DNA of 64,000 nucleotides from Dipetalonema caudispina (Eukaryota > Nematoda > Chromadorea > Rhabditida > Onchocercidae), in assembly GCA_013365325.1 (NCBI GenBank), contig JABVXV010000173.1:62001-126000 (forward strand), given 5' to 3'. Both the position numbers and the translations under genes were made by a program. Below the pieces are notes generated by a model. That model ran no database searches, was not told the DNA's origin, and saw only the letters and a program-made list of their open reading frames with translations. The first letter of the stretch is position 1; each line of letters begins with the position of its first letter. Shown here piece after piece: positions 12,078 to 39,023 of this stretch.

Positions 12078-13578
12078 TGTGTTGTTCCGTTACATATACT
12101 TGACAACCAAATCCAATCAATTAACTGAAATTATCAACAAAAATTCCCAGATAAACGGTTAGGTATCGATCGAGTACGATCTTGATTTGATCACCTCTCT
12201 CTTCGTATGCTAACACCAAGCAATTTTCAATATTTTTGCTTATTTTGCAGTTTGAAATCCTATAATTTCTTCTTTTAATCGTTCAAACCTCTTCGAGATC
12301 GACCAAAATTATTCTGTTAAATAATTAATCAAACAATTAAATTGTCGATTTTTCTGGAATATGCAAAATATACAAGAGGACTAATTGCTGACAAAGAGAT
12401 AATCATTAAAAAGATTTCAAGGTAATATAATGCATGAGGTGTAATATTTGATCACTGAAACTATATATTACATGTTATGCATCTATCATCTTCACACACA
12501 TATGTATATATGAAGTTATACGTTACATAAAACAGTTTAATTTGTGGCTGTTTTAATGGATAAATATTAGAAATCAACAGGTAAGTTAGTAATCTTGCAT
12601 GATAGTAATTTTCACATTTATTGATGAATCACACATAAGTTATCGAACCTGACCTATTAAGATAATGACCAACGCATTCATATGCAAAATAAACATATCA
12701 AAAAACCTATGTATGTCAATAATCCATGTATATCAGAAATTCATACGGACGTATATTTCAATTGAAACGTAAACTTTAACGAGATGTCATCACGCTGCCA
12801 ACATAACTGATAAGTGAGGTTGGATAGCGTTTCACAGTGGGTATCATTAATGGGCTGCAAGCCATTACATAGTGAGACGATGCGCATTTGGTCGCGAGGG
12901 GTCTCTACTTGACTTGTGAGGTTTCTTTGATCGAATAGGTCAAATGGCTTGTCAAAGTTTGTGTTGTGTCAACTGAACAGGTTAAATGAGACTTTTGGAA
13001 GTGTACCGGATGATTATTCTAAGGTATTATTGTTGAAGAAAGTGCTGGACTTAATGATATTTGTGTGCCATTTGTACGACAGATTTTGCTTTCAATTACT
13101 ATTTCATCGCTTAATTGCTTTATCTATCATTAGAGATTTGAAATGAAACAGATTTACCTATGTTATGAAGTCCTACCAGGATACAGTGCAACTTAACTAT
13201 TGTTAGGTATGGTATATCATATATATCGTTTAAGGTAGAAAACAAAGCAAACATAGTTTTGAAAACTTTGTCCAGGATGTGATGTATTATGCCATCGTTG
13301 GATGTGAATAAATAGAAGGAATTTGCATTGAAAGTTTAATCTGCATGCAGGATTAATAGGGCGTGAAATGAGACATTTCGAAGGGTTCAGTCCGTATAAA
13401 ATGTTAATAGCAATGTTAACTGAATTAAAACTGAGTGTTTCAACATTACAGAGGAAGTGCTAATTGATATATTGCAGCGTTATCAGTGAGCAAAGTATAT
13501 GTTCTGCTGCATTACCAGCAGCATAATAATTCCGGACTTATTGACGTGCGTGGTGAATCGTCGCTGTAGGATATCGTC
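12078..13578. other. Divergent spacer between rpn-10 and uev-1
   Basis: This 1.5-kb stretch separates the starts of two ubiquitin-pathway genes and should hold both promoters. TTGCAG ending at about 13477, around 100 bases before the uev-1 ATG, could be a splice or trans-splice acceptor. An open frame at 12949-13146 has no protein similarity I recognise. No TATA element stands out. Confidence 0.5.
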
Positions 13579-15258
13579 ATGGGTTAGTTTCAATATATTT
13601 TCGTCCTTATTTATTGATTTTTACATTCTTCATTATGTCTAAGTGCCTATCCCATGTTCTACAATAGTCCTTATAAGTAGGTTTCACAGTTTTCATCATC
13701 TGTTGGTTTCTAGCTAGAATCTTGCAGTATTATACAGTACTTCAGTGCTAGTGTCACGCAAACATGCTATCCTTTTGCGTGATTTGCCGACGCGAAATAT
13801 GAAGCAAAGCTAATAATGCATAAGGTTATTTGTACAAGTGACATGGTCATAACGGGTATGCATAAGAAATATGTTTCATTCTATTGGCTATTAAAACATT
13901 CTGCTATATGTTTTTTCGGTACTCTCTTTTGTTCTGGGTAATTTGGCATCCTGGAGCAGTAGTCTGTCTACGTTTGCCAGTATTATCCGGAAATGCTTCA
14001 ATATTTCATAATCATATTTTCTTTTTATATTGTAATGTATTATAGAAGTCGGAATATTTTTTAAAAAACGATGAGTTTTGAAGAGGGAAGTGTAATCAAT
14101 TTTAAGTGTAAAACATTTGAAAAAAAGACTTTTTTTTCAGTCGATGTTCCGCGAAATTTTCGTTTATTGGAAGAGCTTGAAGATGGACAGAAAGGCAAAG
14201 GTGATGGTAATATATCGTGGGGACTTGAAGATGACGATGATATGACATTGACACGTTGGACAGGAATGATTATTGGTCCTCCAAGAGTTAGCTTTTCTTT
14301 TTTCATTTTTCTTTAAATTTACTCAGAAATTTTATCGGTAAAAAATTTTGATAAAAATCATTGTTTTTTGTTGTCACTGCTGATCGTTGCTTCAAATGAT
14401 AAAAGGGTTAAAAAAGAAATGTAATATATAGCACATGGAAGATTACTTCCGACCTCTTCATTCATTCAATGCAATACTTTTGTCGGAGATAATATATTTA
14501 GGACTGTAGGGAACTAATTGGAAATTTGTGAAAAGAGCTAATGATCAGTAATAGAATCAATGAACTGACAATGCCTAATTGTCAGACCATTTCATTTAAT
14601 CCATCCATTGGTTAGACTGTTGACGTTACTGGAATTTAGACTCCATTTGAATCCAGAATATATAATTTACGCATAGAATGTGGTCAAAACTATCCAAAAG
14701 AAGCACCAACTGTACGGTTTACGACGAAAATCAACCTGAATGGCGTGAATCAAGCCAATGGCATGGTATTTAGTTAGCTTAACTTTTTGCGGAGTTGTTG
14801 TTGAATTCTATATAGTTTTTATGTGAAGCAAAGAGTTGAAGTTGTTGTAAAGAAACGGAAGGGGGAAAGTTTTTGAATTTGGATATGAGCTTTTAAAATT
14901 GTTTTTAAAACTGTATAATTAAGCTCAGATAAGATGGTATCCGGAATCTTCATAGATCCCCTTTTCATTCTTTCTAGAGATGGTTTATCTTCCGGAATGT
15001 CTTGCTAACATATTCTGTCCTTATGCACGGTGATATTTATTTAAAGCAATATCAACACGAATGACTTCATAAATGTTATATAAGCTGTTAAAGTTTAAAA
15101 ATACTTAATTACAGGTGGATAGGCGATGCGTACCCGTTCTTCGTCAGTGGAGTAGCACATTTTATATCAAAACGATTCTTGAAGATATACGAAAGACAAT
15201 GATGACTGCGAAAGAGAATATGAAGTTACCACAGCCTCCAGAAGGTGCCACATATTAG
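13579..15258 (+). CDS. uev-1: Ubiquitin-conjugating enzyme variant Uev1/Mms2
   Basis: This is the non-catalytic partner of Ubc13, which together build Lys63-linked ubiquitin chains. Exons: 13579-13582, 14141-14286, 14640-14765 and 15115-15258, giving 139 residues, the usual family length. The first coding exon is only ATGG; splicing at GTTAGT joins it to the acceptor TTTTTTTCAG, giving [20 protein letters not shown]. Hallmarks include [39 protein letters not shown] and the end [11 protein letters not shown]. The HPN/active-cysteine segment of true E2 enzymes is absent, as in all UEVs. Cys97 (DRRC) replaces the serine found in human Mms2 and lies one residue from the aligned catalytic Cys position of Ubc13. 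Exon 2 is also open upstream of its acceptor to an ATG at 14071, suggesting a possible alternative N-terminus. Confidence 0.94.
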
Positions 15259-17128
15259 GGTTTCGTTTTTTTTCGTACTATGATTTCCAAATTCAGCAGT
15301 GCATCTTCTCGTATTTATTGTTAATATTTGATAGTGAATTAAATTTCCTCACGTGATAAATTTTTGAAAAAACCTGTTGGAATATTGAAACTATCAATAA
15401 CATTGTTTTTGATCTGTATACTACTGTTCTTTATTTCACTACAACTTCAGCACACTTCTGATACTTTTATACGAAGTTGATGTTTGAATATTCCAGCCAA
15501 TAGCTCTATTGAATTCCTGTTTGCTTGCCGTAAATTAACCTACCGCACGTAGCATCTCCGCTACTTTCATTTTGATTGAAAAAAGTTTCACATATATTTT
15601 CAAGTGTTACCATCCACAGTACGCGGTTTATAACGTAAGTCTGTGCGTGAGTGGGGTGTGCATGTATGTATACGTGTGTGTATGTGCGTGTACGTTTATG
15701 TGCATTTGTTGTTTTGATGGTTGAGGTTAGATTTGTATTTGTTATCTTTGTCAAGTTTCTGGACTGCTGCTATCTATTGCTGTTTTCTTTCATTCTTATC
15801 ACATCTCTCATATTAATTTTAATTACTTCAAAAGAACACTCTTGTTTGTCATGTTATCATTTGTAGGATGTTACGGAATTTCATAAGCACTAAATTCGAA
15901 TGACATGTTTTTCAGTAATGTTCCACATTTATATTGACAGTGTTGTAATACAGATTAATTGTTTTTTGTATGGCACTTTTCTTTTTGTCATTGATAGAAA
16001 AGTGATATGTTATTGGAACAAGTAAATGTGTTGCAGCAATGGGCTTATGAAATTTCCGGTCCTTTCTGGAATCATCGAAAAACACTGATTTTGGTGCTTG
16101 TTGTGGAAAACAGTAGGGGTGGGAAGGTATTTATGAAAGATATTAGACCGAAATTTTTACGAGCGGTCGGGGATTTCACTTATTTGTTCGTATTTTTTTG
16201 GGAAAAATTATCAGAACTAATAAATTATCACCGCTTGTAAAATTGCGCCAATTGGTTTATTGCTTTGCTACAAATAGAATATTTGTTTAGTTATCTTGGG
16301 TTGTTTTTTCGCTTCAGTTACCAGTTTCAATTTAGTTTTTCAGTTTTATTTTAATTACTATTTAAAATAAAGATAGCTTTGAATGAATATTTTGTGCTTT
16401 TAATTTTTTCTTAGCAAGGTCGTTTTATTCGGCACTGTATTTAGCGAAGTTATAATATGCACATATATACTATTTTTCTTTCGAGTTTCTTTTACGTAAC
16501 ATTTACGCTACGTTAACTTTGAAGAAAAAAGGATTTCGAATGCAATTGTCAGGTGCTGTATTCTTTTCACGGATCGATCATTTAGTGGCAGTTGTTTTGT
16601 GCTTTTTTTTAAAGTGTAATTGCAACAGAACTGAAAACGTGTGAGAGAGCTGCCTTCTGTAACGTCAGATATCGAAATGTTGAGGAGGCATTTTTAAATG
16701 GGATACTATTCCCATTGGTGGACTTCGTTCATTCCTTTAATAAGTGGAAATGTAGCCTGGGATATTAGGTATCAATTTCACATTCCATCACGTTATCTTA
16801 TGTGTTTCAGGTCACTAAAAAATTCTCTGGTACGGAAAGCTATGGTAGGGCATTTGATGCTACAGTCGCAATATCTGGAATTAGTTAACAACATCTTGCT
16901 TTAATTTTTTTTTTTTTTTTAATCAAAATCAGAGACGAAGAGGTTAAGGAGGAGAAGCGATCAAATAAAACGTGAAGTTGCGAGTCACTCTGTTATTTTT
17001 TAAATTATAAGTAAACGTGGTATTTTGTGTCGCTTCGAAATCAACGCAACATCAATTTGCACTGTAATTCGTCGATTTACAGGCTTTTTTCTACTGTATA
17101 TAAGAATTCGCGATGAGATTATAACATA
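15259..17128. other. Intergenic region between uev-1 and PHIP
   Basis: This region contains the uev-1 3' UTR and the PHIP upstream region. Open frames at 15651-15866, 16007-16240 and 16698-16904 have no recognisable protein similarity or exon structure. A TG-rich tract lies at 15641-15703 and a T-run at about 16904-16920. Just before the PHIP ATG there is an acceptor-like TTTACAG near 17082 and a TATATAAG near 17096-17103. Confidence 0.5.
15641..15703. repeat. TG-rich alternating purine-pyrimidine tract
   Basis: About 60 bases consist mostly of TG, CG and TA steps (GTGTGTATGTGCGTGTACG and similar). This is an imperfect simple repeat of the kind that can adopt Z-DNA. It lies between genes, about 400 bases downstream of the uev-1 stop. 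Confidence 0.6.
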
Positions 17129-33048
<15,920 letters not shown>

Positions 33049-34196
33049 GATATTTTGCTGTTCTTTGCAATCCCCAAATTTTAAGATTATTTTAAATCAT
33101 GTTTGCATGAATGGAAGCAGAAGAATGAAATGTATCTATGTCCTGTCTAAAAATTTGATGGTTATGTCGATAAATTGTTTAAATTTGATTATAATCTAAA
33201 TTTAAATGAATAACCTTAACTTTCAGAGAGCTTGGATTAAATTTGAATATGATATTTAGTTCTATGCGAATTGATTTTTATTTCAAAAGTGGAATACTTT
33301 AACGTTGCTGTTCAAAAGTATTTTAAAGCCGATTTTTCCTTGGCTAAGCCTTTTACCTTACCTAAGTTTCGTATTTTAATCTTTTTGAAAATTACCAGCG
33401 TATTTGAGGAATGTCTGAAAGAGCCATGCCTCCTTAAGCCATTGAAACGATTCTCTCCGTGTGATACTATCACTTACCAACGGTTTTCATTATTATCTAT
33501 ATACTGTAAAGAGATTTGACGATAATGAACGTTATCGTCGATGTATGTGGTATTTGATTGTAATTTATACATATGTTGTATTATAAAACTTAGCATCAAA
33601 TGTTTTTTCTGTCGAGATGGAAATTAAGTTTTTAAGTTTGGTGAAATTTTTAGATTCTGTTATTGCAGATGCTTTAGTTTATTGCTTGTTAATGTTTCTA
33701 TTATGGCTGAAGTATTTTTTCCCTTTAAGCCAGTCATTTCGGCTCACTTACCATGTCTCAAATATTTGCATTTCGGCAAAGATATGAATTGAATGGATGT
33801 TTTCTGGAAAATTCTCTTTCGAACTCCTAGGTTAATCCTGAAATCACATGCAACGATAGACTTTAGATTCGATAGTTATGTTTGAATACGATTGTTCTTT
33901 ACTTCTTGCATTAGTTTATGATTAGTATACTGAAACCTGGAGACTACAACGCCGAATGTATTTGAGTGGTGTTCAGACGACATTTTATGTCGCATGACAA
34001 TTTAAAATAGGAATCGAATTATTTTGATTAATAATTGACAGTTGTATTTTCAATGAATACATTTGTGTAGTGCTTAAGTTTAGAGCTCATTTGTTCATTT
34101 CTTTATCTCTGGTTTTTTTGTTGAAGATTTTCTTTAACTTTTATTGTAAACTGAAATTTGCAGTAAAATTCTCTCAATATTCATCGAAGACCAGAC

Positions 34197-34219
34197 ATAT
34201 ATATATATATATATATATA
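34197..34219. repeat. (AT)n dinucleotide repeat
   Basis: A pure AT dinucleotide run of about 23 bases in intergenic DNA. Confidence 0.9.
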
Positions 34220-35137
34220 GTTGCTTTTGTGGCTCCCCCAAATCAGTGTTTTTTCTGATTCTCTTAATTGCAAATTGAAAAGAGAAAACGAAAAAGCATA
34301 GGACGAAATTGTCATTTTCGGATCTTGACGGCACTAATTGTTGGCGCTTAAAAAAATAAAAAAGATCAAGATTTATTTAATCGTTTCATCAAAGCAGCAG
34401 AAGTTTTATGCCAGTAAAGAATTCAATTACAGAATCAATAAAACTGCTCATCGAAACATTCCTCTTTATGACCAATCCTAGCAATTCAATTGTAGTATAT
34501 ACGAAACTAGTGCCGACGCGATACTTGAACCGTGAAAAGGCTGATGTATTACCAATTATTATCAGAATTATAACATATAGAATCTTCTCTACGAAGCGTT
34601 GAAATCTTGATTTGAAATTGAAATTGATATTCGTTTTGTTATTACACATTTTCACTCTCAAGTTGATGTTCTTTTGCTTGCAGCATTACCATTCATGTAA
34701 CAAATCAGAAATTTGAATTCACTAAACATAGTACCATTTCGTAATGCCAATATTGTTGGATCAGATAATGTAAAAAAACTAGCAAAAGTATAAATATGTA
34801 AAGCAGCAAAAAATTTGTAACAATATTTTTTAGTACTTTTTGAATATATTTTTGAAATACTCACTAATAGCATTTCCACTTGGCTGCTCTTTTATTAGCG
34901 AATTGTACTATAAGCATCTTATAAAATAACACAAGATTTTTGTGCAGAAAAAATTGAAAGCCTAATTTAGTTTAAATCTTTCATATTGCAAAATGTACTC
35001 TATGTAAAGAAAATCAAAATGTTTAAAATGAGTTTATTATACAAAAATTGTATGTTGCTTACATAATACCATTACCGATTATTTATAACGAGAATTGGAA
35101 TTAGTAACGTATTTGGTACTGAATTCATAATATAGGA

Positions 35138-35139
<2 letters not shown>

Positions 35140-35171
<32 letters not shown>
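35140..35171. repeat. (TA)n dinucleotide repeat
   Basis: A pure TA dinucleotide run of about 32 bases in intergenic DNA upstream of BBIP1. Confidence 0.9.
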
Positions 35172-35173
<2 letters not shown>

Positions 35174-35689
35174 CACAGTTTCTAATTAATATCTTGAAAC
35201 TGTAAATGCTGCCAGTTATTGGTTATCAAAATAATTTTGCAATGGAAGATATTCAGAATTGAATTAAAATCAATATTTTTCCGCAATTTTGATAGAAAAA
35301 CTCCAAGATGATAAGAAGATAAAATTTCTAATTCTAATGAAGCGTTTTGTATTGAAAACATACATAACAATGCGGCAAAATATTTAACAGGTTGCTTTTT
35401 ATGACTTTCTTTTAAGATTGGAAACGAACTTTTTACGAAAACGAACGGTAATATCTGCAAAATAACATTTTTTTTTTTAAAAAAAAGATTTTATTTTTTA
35501 TCTTTTTTATGAAAAATGTTTTATGAGATACCGCTACAATGATTAGATTAAATTTTAACTGGTTTTCATTTTGTTTGAAAAATTAATCTAATTACCAACA
35601 CTACGGTTGTTTGAGTGGTTTGTTGTTTATAGTGAGATTGAATTTGAAATTAATCACTGGCAAGAGTTTCCACTGAATGCGTCGGAATC

Positions 35690-35704
35690 GTTGCCCATAG
35701 CAAC
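35690..35704 (+). promoter_or_regulatory. X-box (RFX/DAF-19 binding site) upstream of BBIP1
   Basis: The sequence GTTGCCCATAGCAAC fits the RFX consensus of two half-sites, GTTGCC and AGCAAC, with a 3-base spacer. RFX factors (DAF-19 in nematodes) drive cilium genes through such X-boxes. The site lies 309 bases before the start codon of BBIP1, a BBSome gene, which is the expected target class. The usual C. elegans spacer is two bases, so this one is slightly wide. Confidence 0.65.
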
Positions 35705-36013
35705 AGAAGTATGACAAAGCTGTACCAACAATTTCCTTCCAATTTACCACTTTTAAAACCATTTTTGCTTAATCGATTTACTGGAATTCTGTAAGACTTA
35801 TAACCTTTGGCTTAACTTACATTATGAGATAATAATCTTTGATAGAGTGGTCATTTTTTCTAAGCAAACAAGTCATGGAAAAACTATTTGATCGTCTTAA
35901 TTCTCTTCCGTTCTGTTTATATCAGCTGGGGAAAATAAATGGGACAGAGAGTTGAACATTTGATAAAAAGATTCCAGGAAGACTTAAGATAACAAGAAGG
36001 TATCAAACGAATA

Positions 36014-36562
36014 ATGGATAATGGACTAAAAGAAATATTGAACGCCAGAAATGGTCTTCTGTTTTTTGAGGAAGAACTTAGCCCAGTTTTCTGTAAACCG
36101 AAACTCATTCCACTTAAATCCGTAACCCTCGAAAAGTTAGAAAAAATGCAAAGTGAAGCAATGGAAATAATGAAAAAGATGGAAAGGAGTAACAATGAAA
36201 CACCAATAAAGGTAAATTCCTTATTGTTAAATTAGCAGCGAATCAAATTGCTTTCAATATTCAATGATCCAGAAATTATAGTATGAGATGACGTCCAAAG
36301 TCCAAATTCATCTAGTAATTTTAGGACCGTGGTGCATGCAAATCATTGCTTGCTATTCACTGTCAATAACCGTATCAATTGTATTTATCGACTCTTAGAA
36401 TGATGAATCTTGGTGGACATAAGTATTATAAAATCAGAAATATAAAAGTACATAAAATCATAACATAAATTTCAGGAAAACACAGAATATAGTCCAAAAA
36501 GTACTGCTGATATTTGGACTGCTGAAGGAAATCAAGAAATAACGACAAAAACAACAACCTAA
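36014..36562 (+). CDS. BBIP1: BBSome-interacting protein BBIP1 (BBIP10)
   Basis: BBIP1 is the smallest subunit of the BBSome, the coat complex that moves membrane cargo in cilia. Two exons (36014-36211 and 36476-36562) encode 94 residues, close to the 92 of human. The diagnostic block [20 protein letters not shown] near residues 33-52 is nearly identical to human [20 protein letters not shown]. The start Met is followed by LKEILNARNGLLFFEEELSP, matching the REVLPKQGPLFVEDI region. The last 28 residues are Thr/polar-rich and not conserved. An X-box lies upstream. Its stop is only 36 bases from the stop of MRPS6 on the other strand. In a nematode, expression would be expected in ciliated sensory neurons; this is inference. 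Confidence 0.9.
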
Positions 36563-36598
36563 CTTTACAATCTATAAATGTTCTTAAATTTCTTCAGG

Positions 36599-37568
36599 CT
36601 ATTCATATTTTCGTGGTTTGGGTTTACCGGTAAATTCTGGTTCTGCTATTGGATAAGACTTCGGAATAGCCTTCCATTCCTTCTCTGTTCGTTTGTAAAT
36701 CATTTGTCGTGTATAATGTCCCAATTTTTGGTTGTCTCGTAAAGCTTTTACAGATTCTCTGGAAAAAAAAATAACAGAGTATATATATATATATATATAT
36801 AGGATTAAGTTTATTTTTTTGCCGTTTCTTATGTATACAAGTTGATAGAGCAGTATTTAAGACTATAATGATTGTTGATTTATAATACTCATTCCCTAGT
36901 TCCTGGGCTAAATGTGGATGCAATCTTCGTTGCACACAAGACAGAAAGTTGAAATAATTAAAACTAAAAAATTTAAACCCCTTATCCCCCCTCCCCCGAG
37001 TAAATTAGATTACCTTTCTGATGGCGGCTTTAACAATTCTGCTAGATTACAATGAATCGGTTTTTGAGGCTTTTCGTGCATGTAGACAACGTGAACCAAG
37101 TCGAGATCGTTGCGCAGTATTGTATTTGTCGTGTCGCGTACTTCACGTGGCATGAATGCTTTAATTAGGAAGTAGCTGAAACATGAGATAGAAGTTTAAA
37201 GTTTTTTCCTACCTACAAATACCTTTACCTTTGTCTCGTTTATTGCTACAATAAAATCAATAAGTAAAGTTACTTTGACGTGTATATATGTTCCGTCGTT
37301 TGCTTTCTCACTCGCCTAAACGGAAGGTCACGATGTCCAAGGCTCTCCAACTTCTCGATGATAGCACCATTATCAAGTAGAACTTTTGCGGCACGACGTA
37401 TTGCAGTAAATAATTCTGGCTGTAAAATTTCAAGTTATAAATATAACTTATTATGAAATTTCTGAAACTAATTCCATAATGAGAAAAAATCTATGTAGAA
37501 AAGTAAAAAAAGAAAACGCTAACCTTGGCCAGAGACCGAGTAATTAAAGTAATTTCATATGATGGCAT
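36599..37568 (-). CDS. MRPS6: Mitochondrial ribosomal protein S6 (bS6m)
   Basis: This is a small-subunit mitoribosome protein related to bacterial S6. Exons in transcript order: 37568-37524, 37419-37274, 37175-37014 and 36758-36599, giving 170 residues compared with about 125 in mammals. The S6 fold is visible as MPSYEITLITRSLAK, then AAKVLLDNGAIIEKLESLGH, DLPFRRVRKQ, NYFLIKAFMPREVRDTTNT and LDLVHVVYMHEK, in the family order. The extra length is a basic C-terminal tail (about residues 110-170, ending KPKPRKYE). The donor of exon 2 is GTAACT and all phases join. The start is supported because the family begins directly with the first beta strand and no cleaved presequence is apparent. It converges with BBIP1. 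Confidence 0.9.
36780..36801. repeat. (TA)n repeat in MRPS6 intron 3
   Basis: A pure TA dinucleotide run of about 22 bases inside the last intron of MRPS6. Confidence 0.88.
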
Positions 37569-39023
37569 TTCCAATTTATTATATATCCATTGATGTAAGC
37601 AACGAAACACTCACGCAGTATTATTTATATGCGATGTTACGTCTTCTCCTATAATTCTAAATAGAAACGAATCAATTGAAGAATTTCTGTTCTATTTCGA
37701 AGTACAAAGTCTAATCTTGTTAAATGGTAACGATGATCAAAAAAGTTCATTATTTTACACCAGTTAAGACATGCATCAGTGAGCAAAATTCTCTAAAGAA
37801 TTAAAGATTGCTATATTTACGTCTTGATTTACGTCAACATTTGAAGAATGTGAACTGAGTGAATTAAAAATATCCATATTCTGAACATGTAAATATAATC
37901 AACAATTCGGGAATTCGGAGTAACAAAATATTCTAGACGTTCTAGATAATTATGGGTGTGATTGGAAATAATTAACAATATTACTTGAGTACTTTAAGAA
38001 AAAATGGATCCCAAGATCAAGAATCATATTTATGCAACTCTTATGCGGTCCAAAAAGCAACCTCTACATCATCCTAGGAGAAATCTTTGTAATGCTAGAA
38101 GCTAATTTCTATATCTAGAAGTAATAAATACGTATTCTCCAAAACAATTATTCAATATCTCAAATCAAAAACGCAGTATATATCACACATTTCCGCAACA
38201 AATACATATTCTGTCACGACAAATAAATGCCATGTAAATGTTGTATGAGTTGACATCATTGTAAAAAAATTTGTTTAACCCGAAAATTTTAATATAAATC
38301 TTTATATCTAATTAGTAAACAGCTCATTTAAACGATTTGCATATGATAAAGCTCGAGGAAGATGAAGAGAAGTAAACACCGAAAGACAAATTACAACAAA
38401 AAATATCCTCTGTAAAAAATGCCCATTTCATTTCTTAACAACGAAATTGAATAGACAAAATCAGATAATGTCGCATACTGGAAACCGAAAACGCTAAGTT
38501 ATTCGAAATAAAAATAAAATTTTCAAAATCCTCTCAAATTTAGCACGACTTGTGTAGAATGTGACGAAGACAGTAACCAGTGATAATTGAAGTAAGTTAT
38601 ACTACTTTATAGAAGGCAAAAATTCGGTGATATGGAAGAGAATGAATGAATTCACAATTGTAAAAGTGTCATCATATGGATTGCTCCAAACATTCCCAAG
38701 CAAATATTATTTACATTTATAGTGCAAGAGACAACTTCAAAGTGGCCATTCAATTTTGTAATAATCTAAAGATAAGCAAATATAAATCAAAACAAATTTA
38801 TTCCTGTAGATACATCGCATTTACTACTCCTTCAAATTATAGTAATTAGTAGCAAATGAAACAGAAATAGAAGGGAAAAGAACGAATACGATTTGCAGAA
38901 GTGAAGGCAAGTTTATTAAATTCCATAAAAATACATTATGATCTATGTCCCGCATAAAATATCATTAAAACTATAAGACATGAGAAATGGAATTGCACTT
39001 CTCAATAATAAACGTTGATGGTT
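37569..39023. other. Intergenic region upstream of MRPS6
   Basis: About 1.45 kb of AT-rich DNA lies between the MRPS6 start and the stop of the next minus-strand gene. I see no exon, repeat array or RNA gene. Confidence 0.6.

Larger units (their letters stand above)
33049..35689. other. Intergenic region between PHIP and BBIP1
   Basis: This 2.6-kb AT-rich region should hold the PHIP 3' UTR. A frame at 34408-34602 is open on both strands (opposite frame 34389-34661), but neither translation resembles a known protein. Two (TA)n tracts lie here. No RNA gene was recognised. Confidence 0.5.

Noticed and set aside
34389..34661. Opposing open frames of 64 and 90 codons in the PHIP-BBIP1 gap
   Set aside because: They are mirror frames in AT-rich DNA with no recognisable domain, no splice signals that fit, and no codon pattern I could judge.
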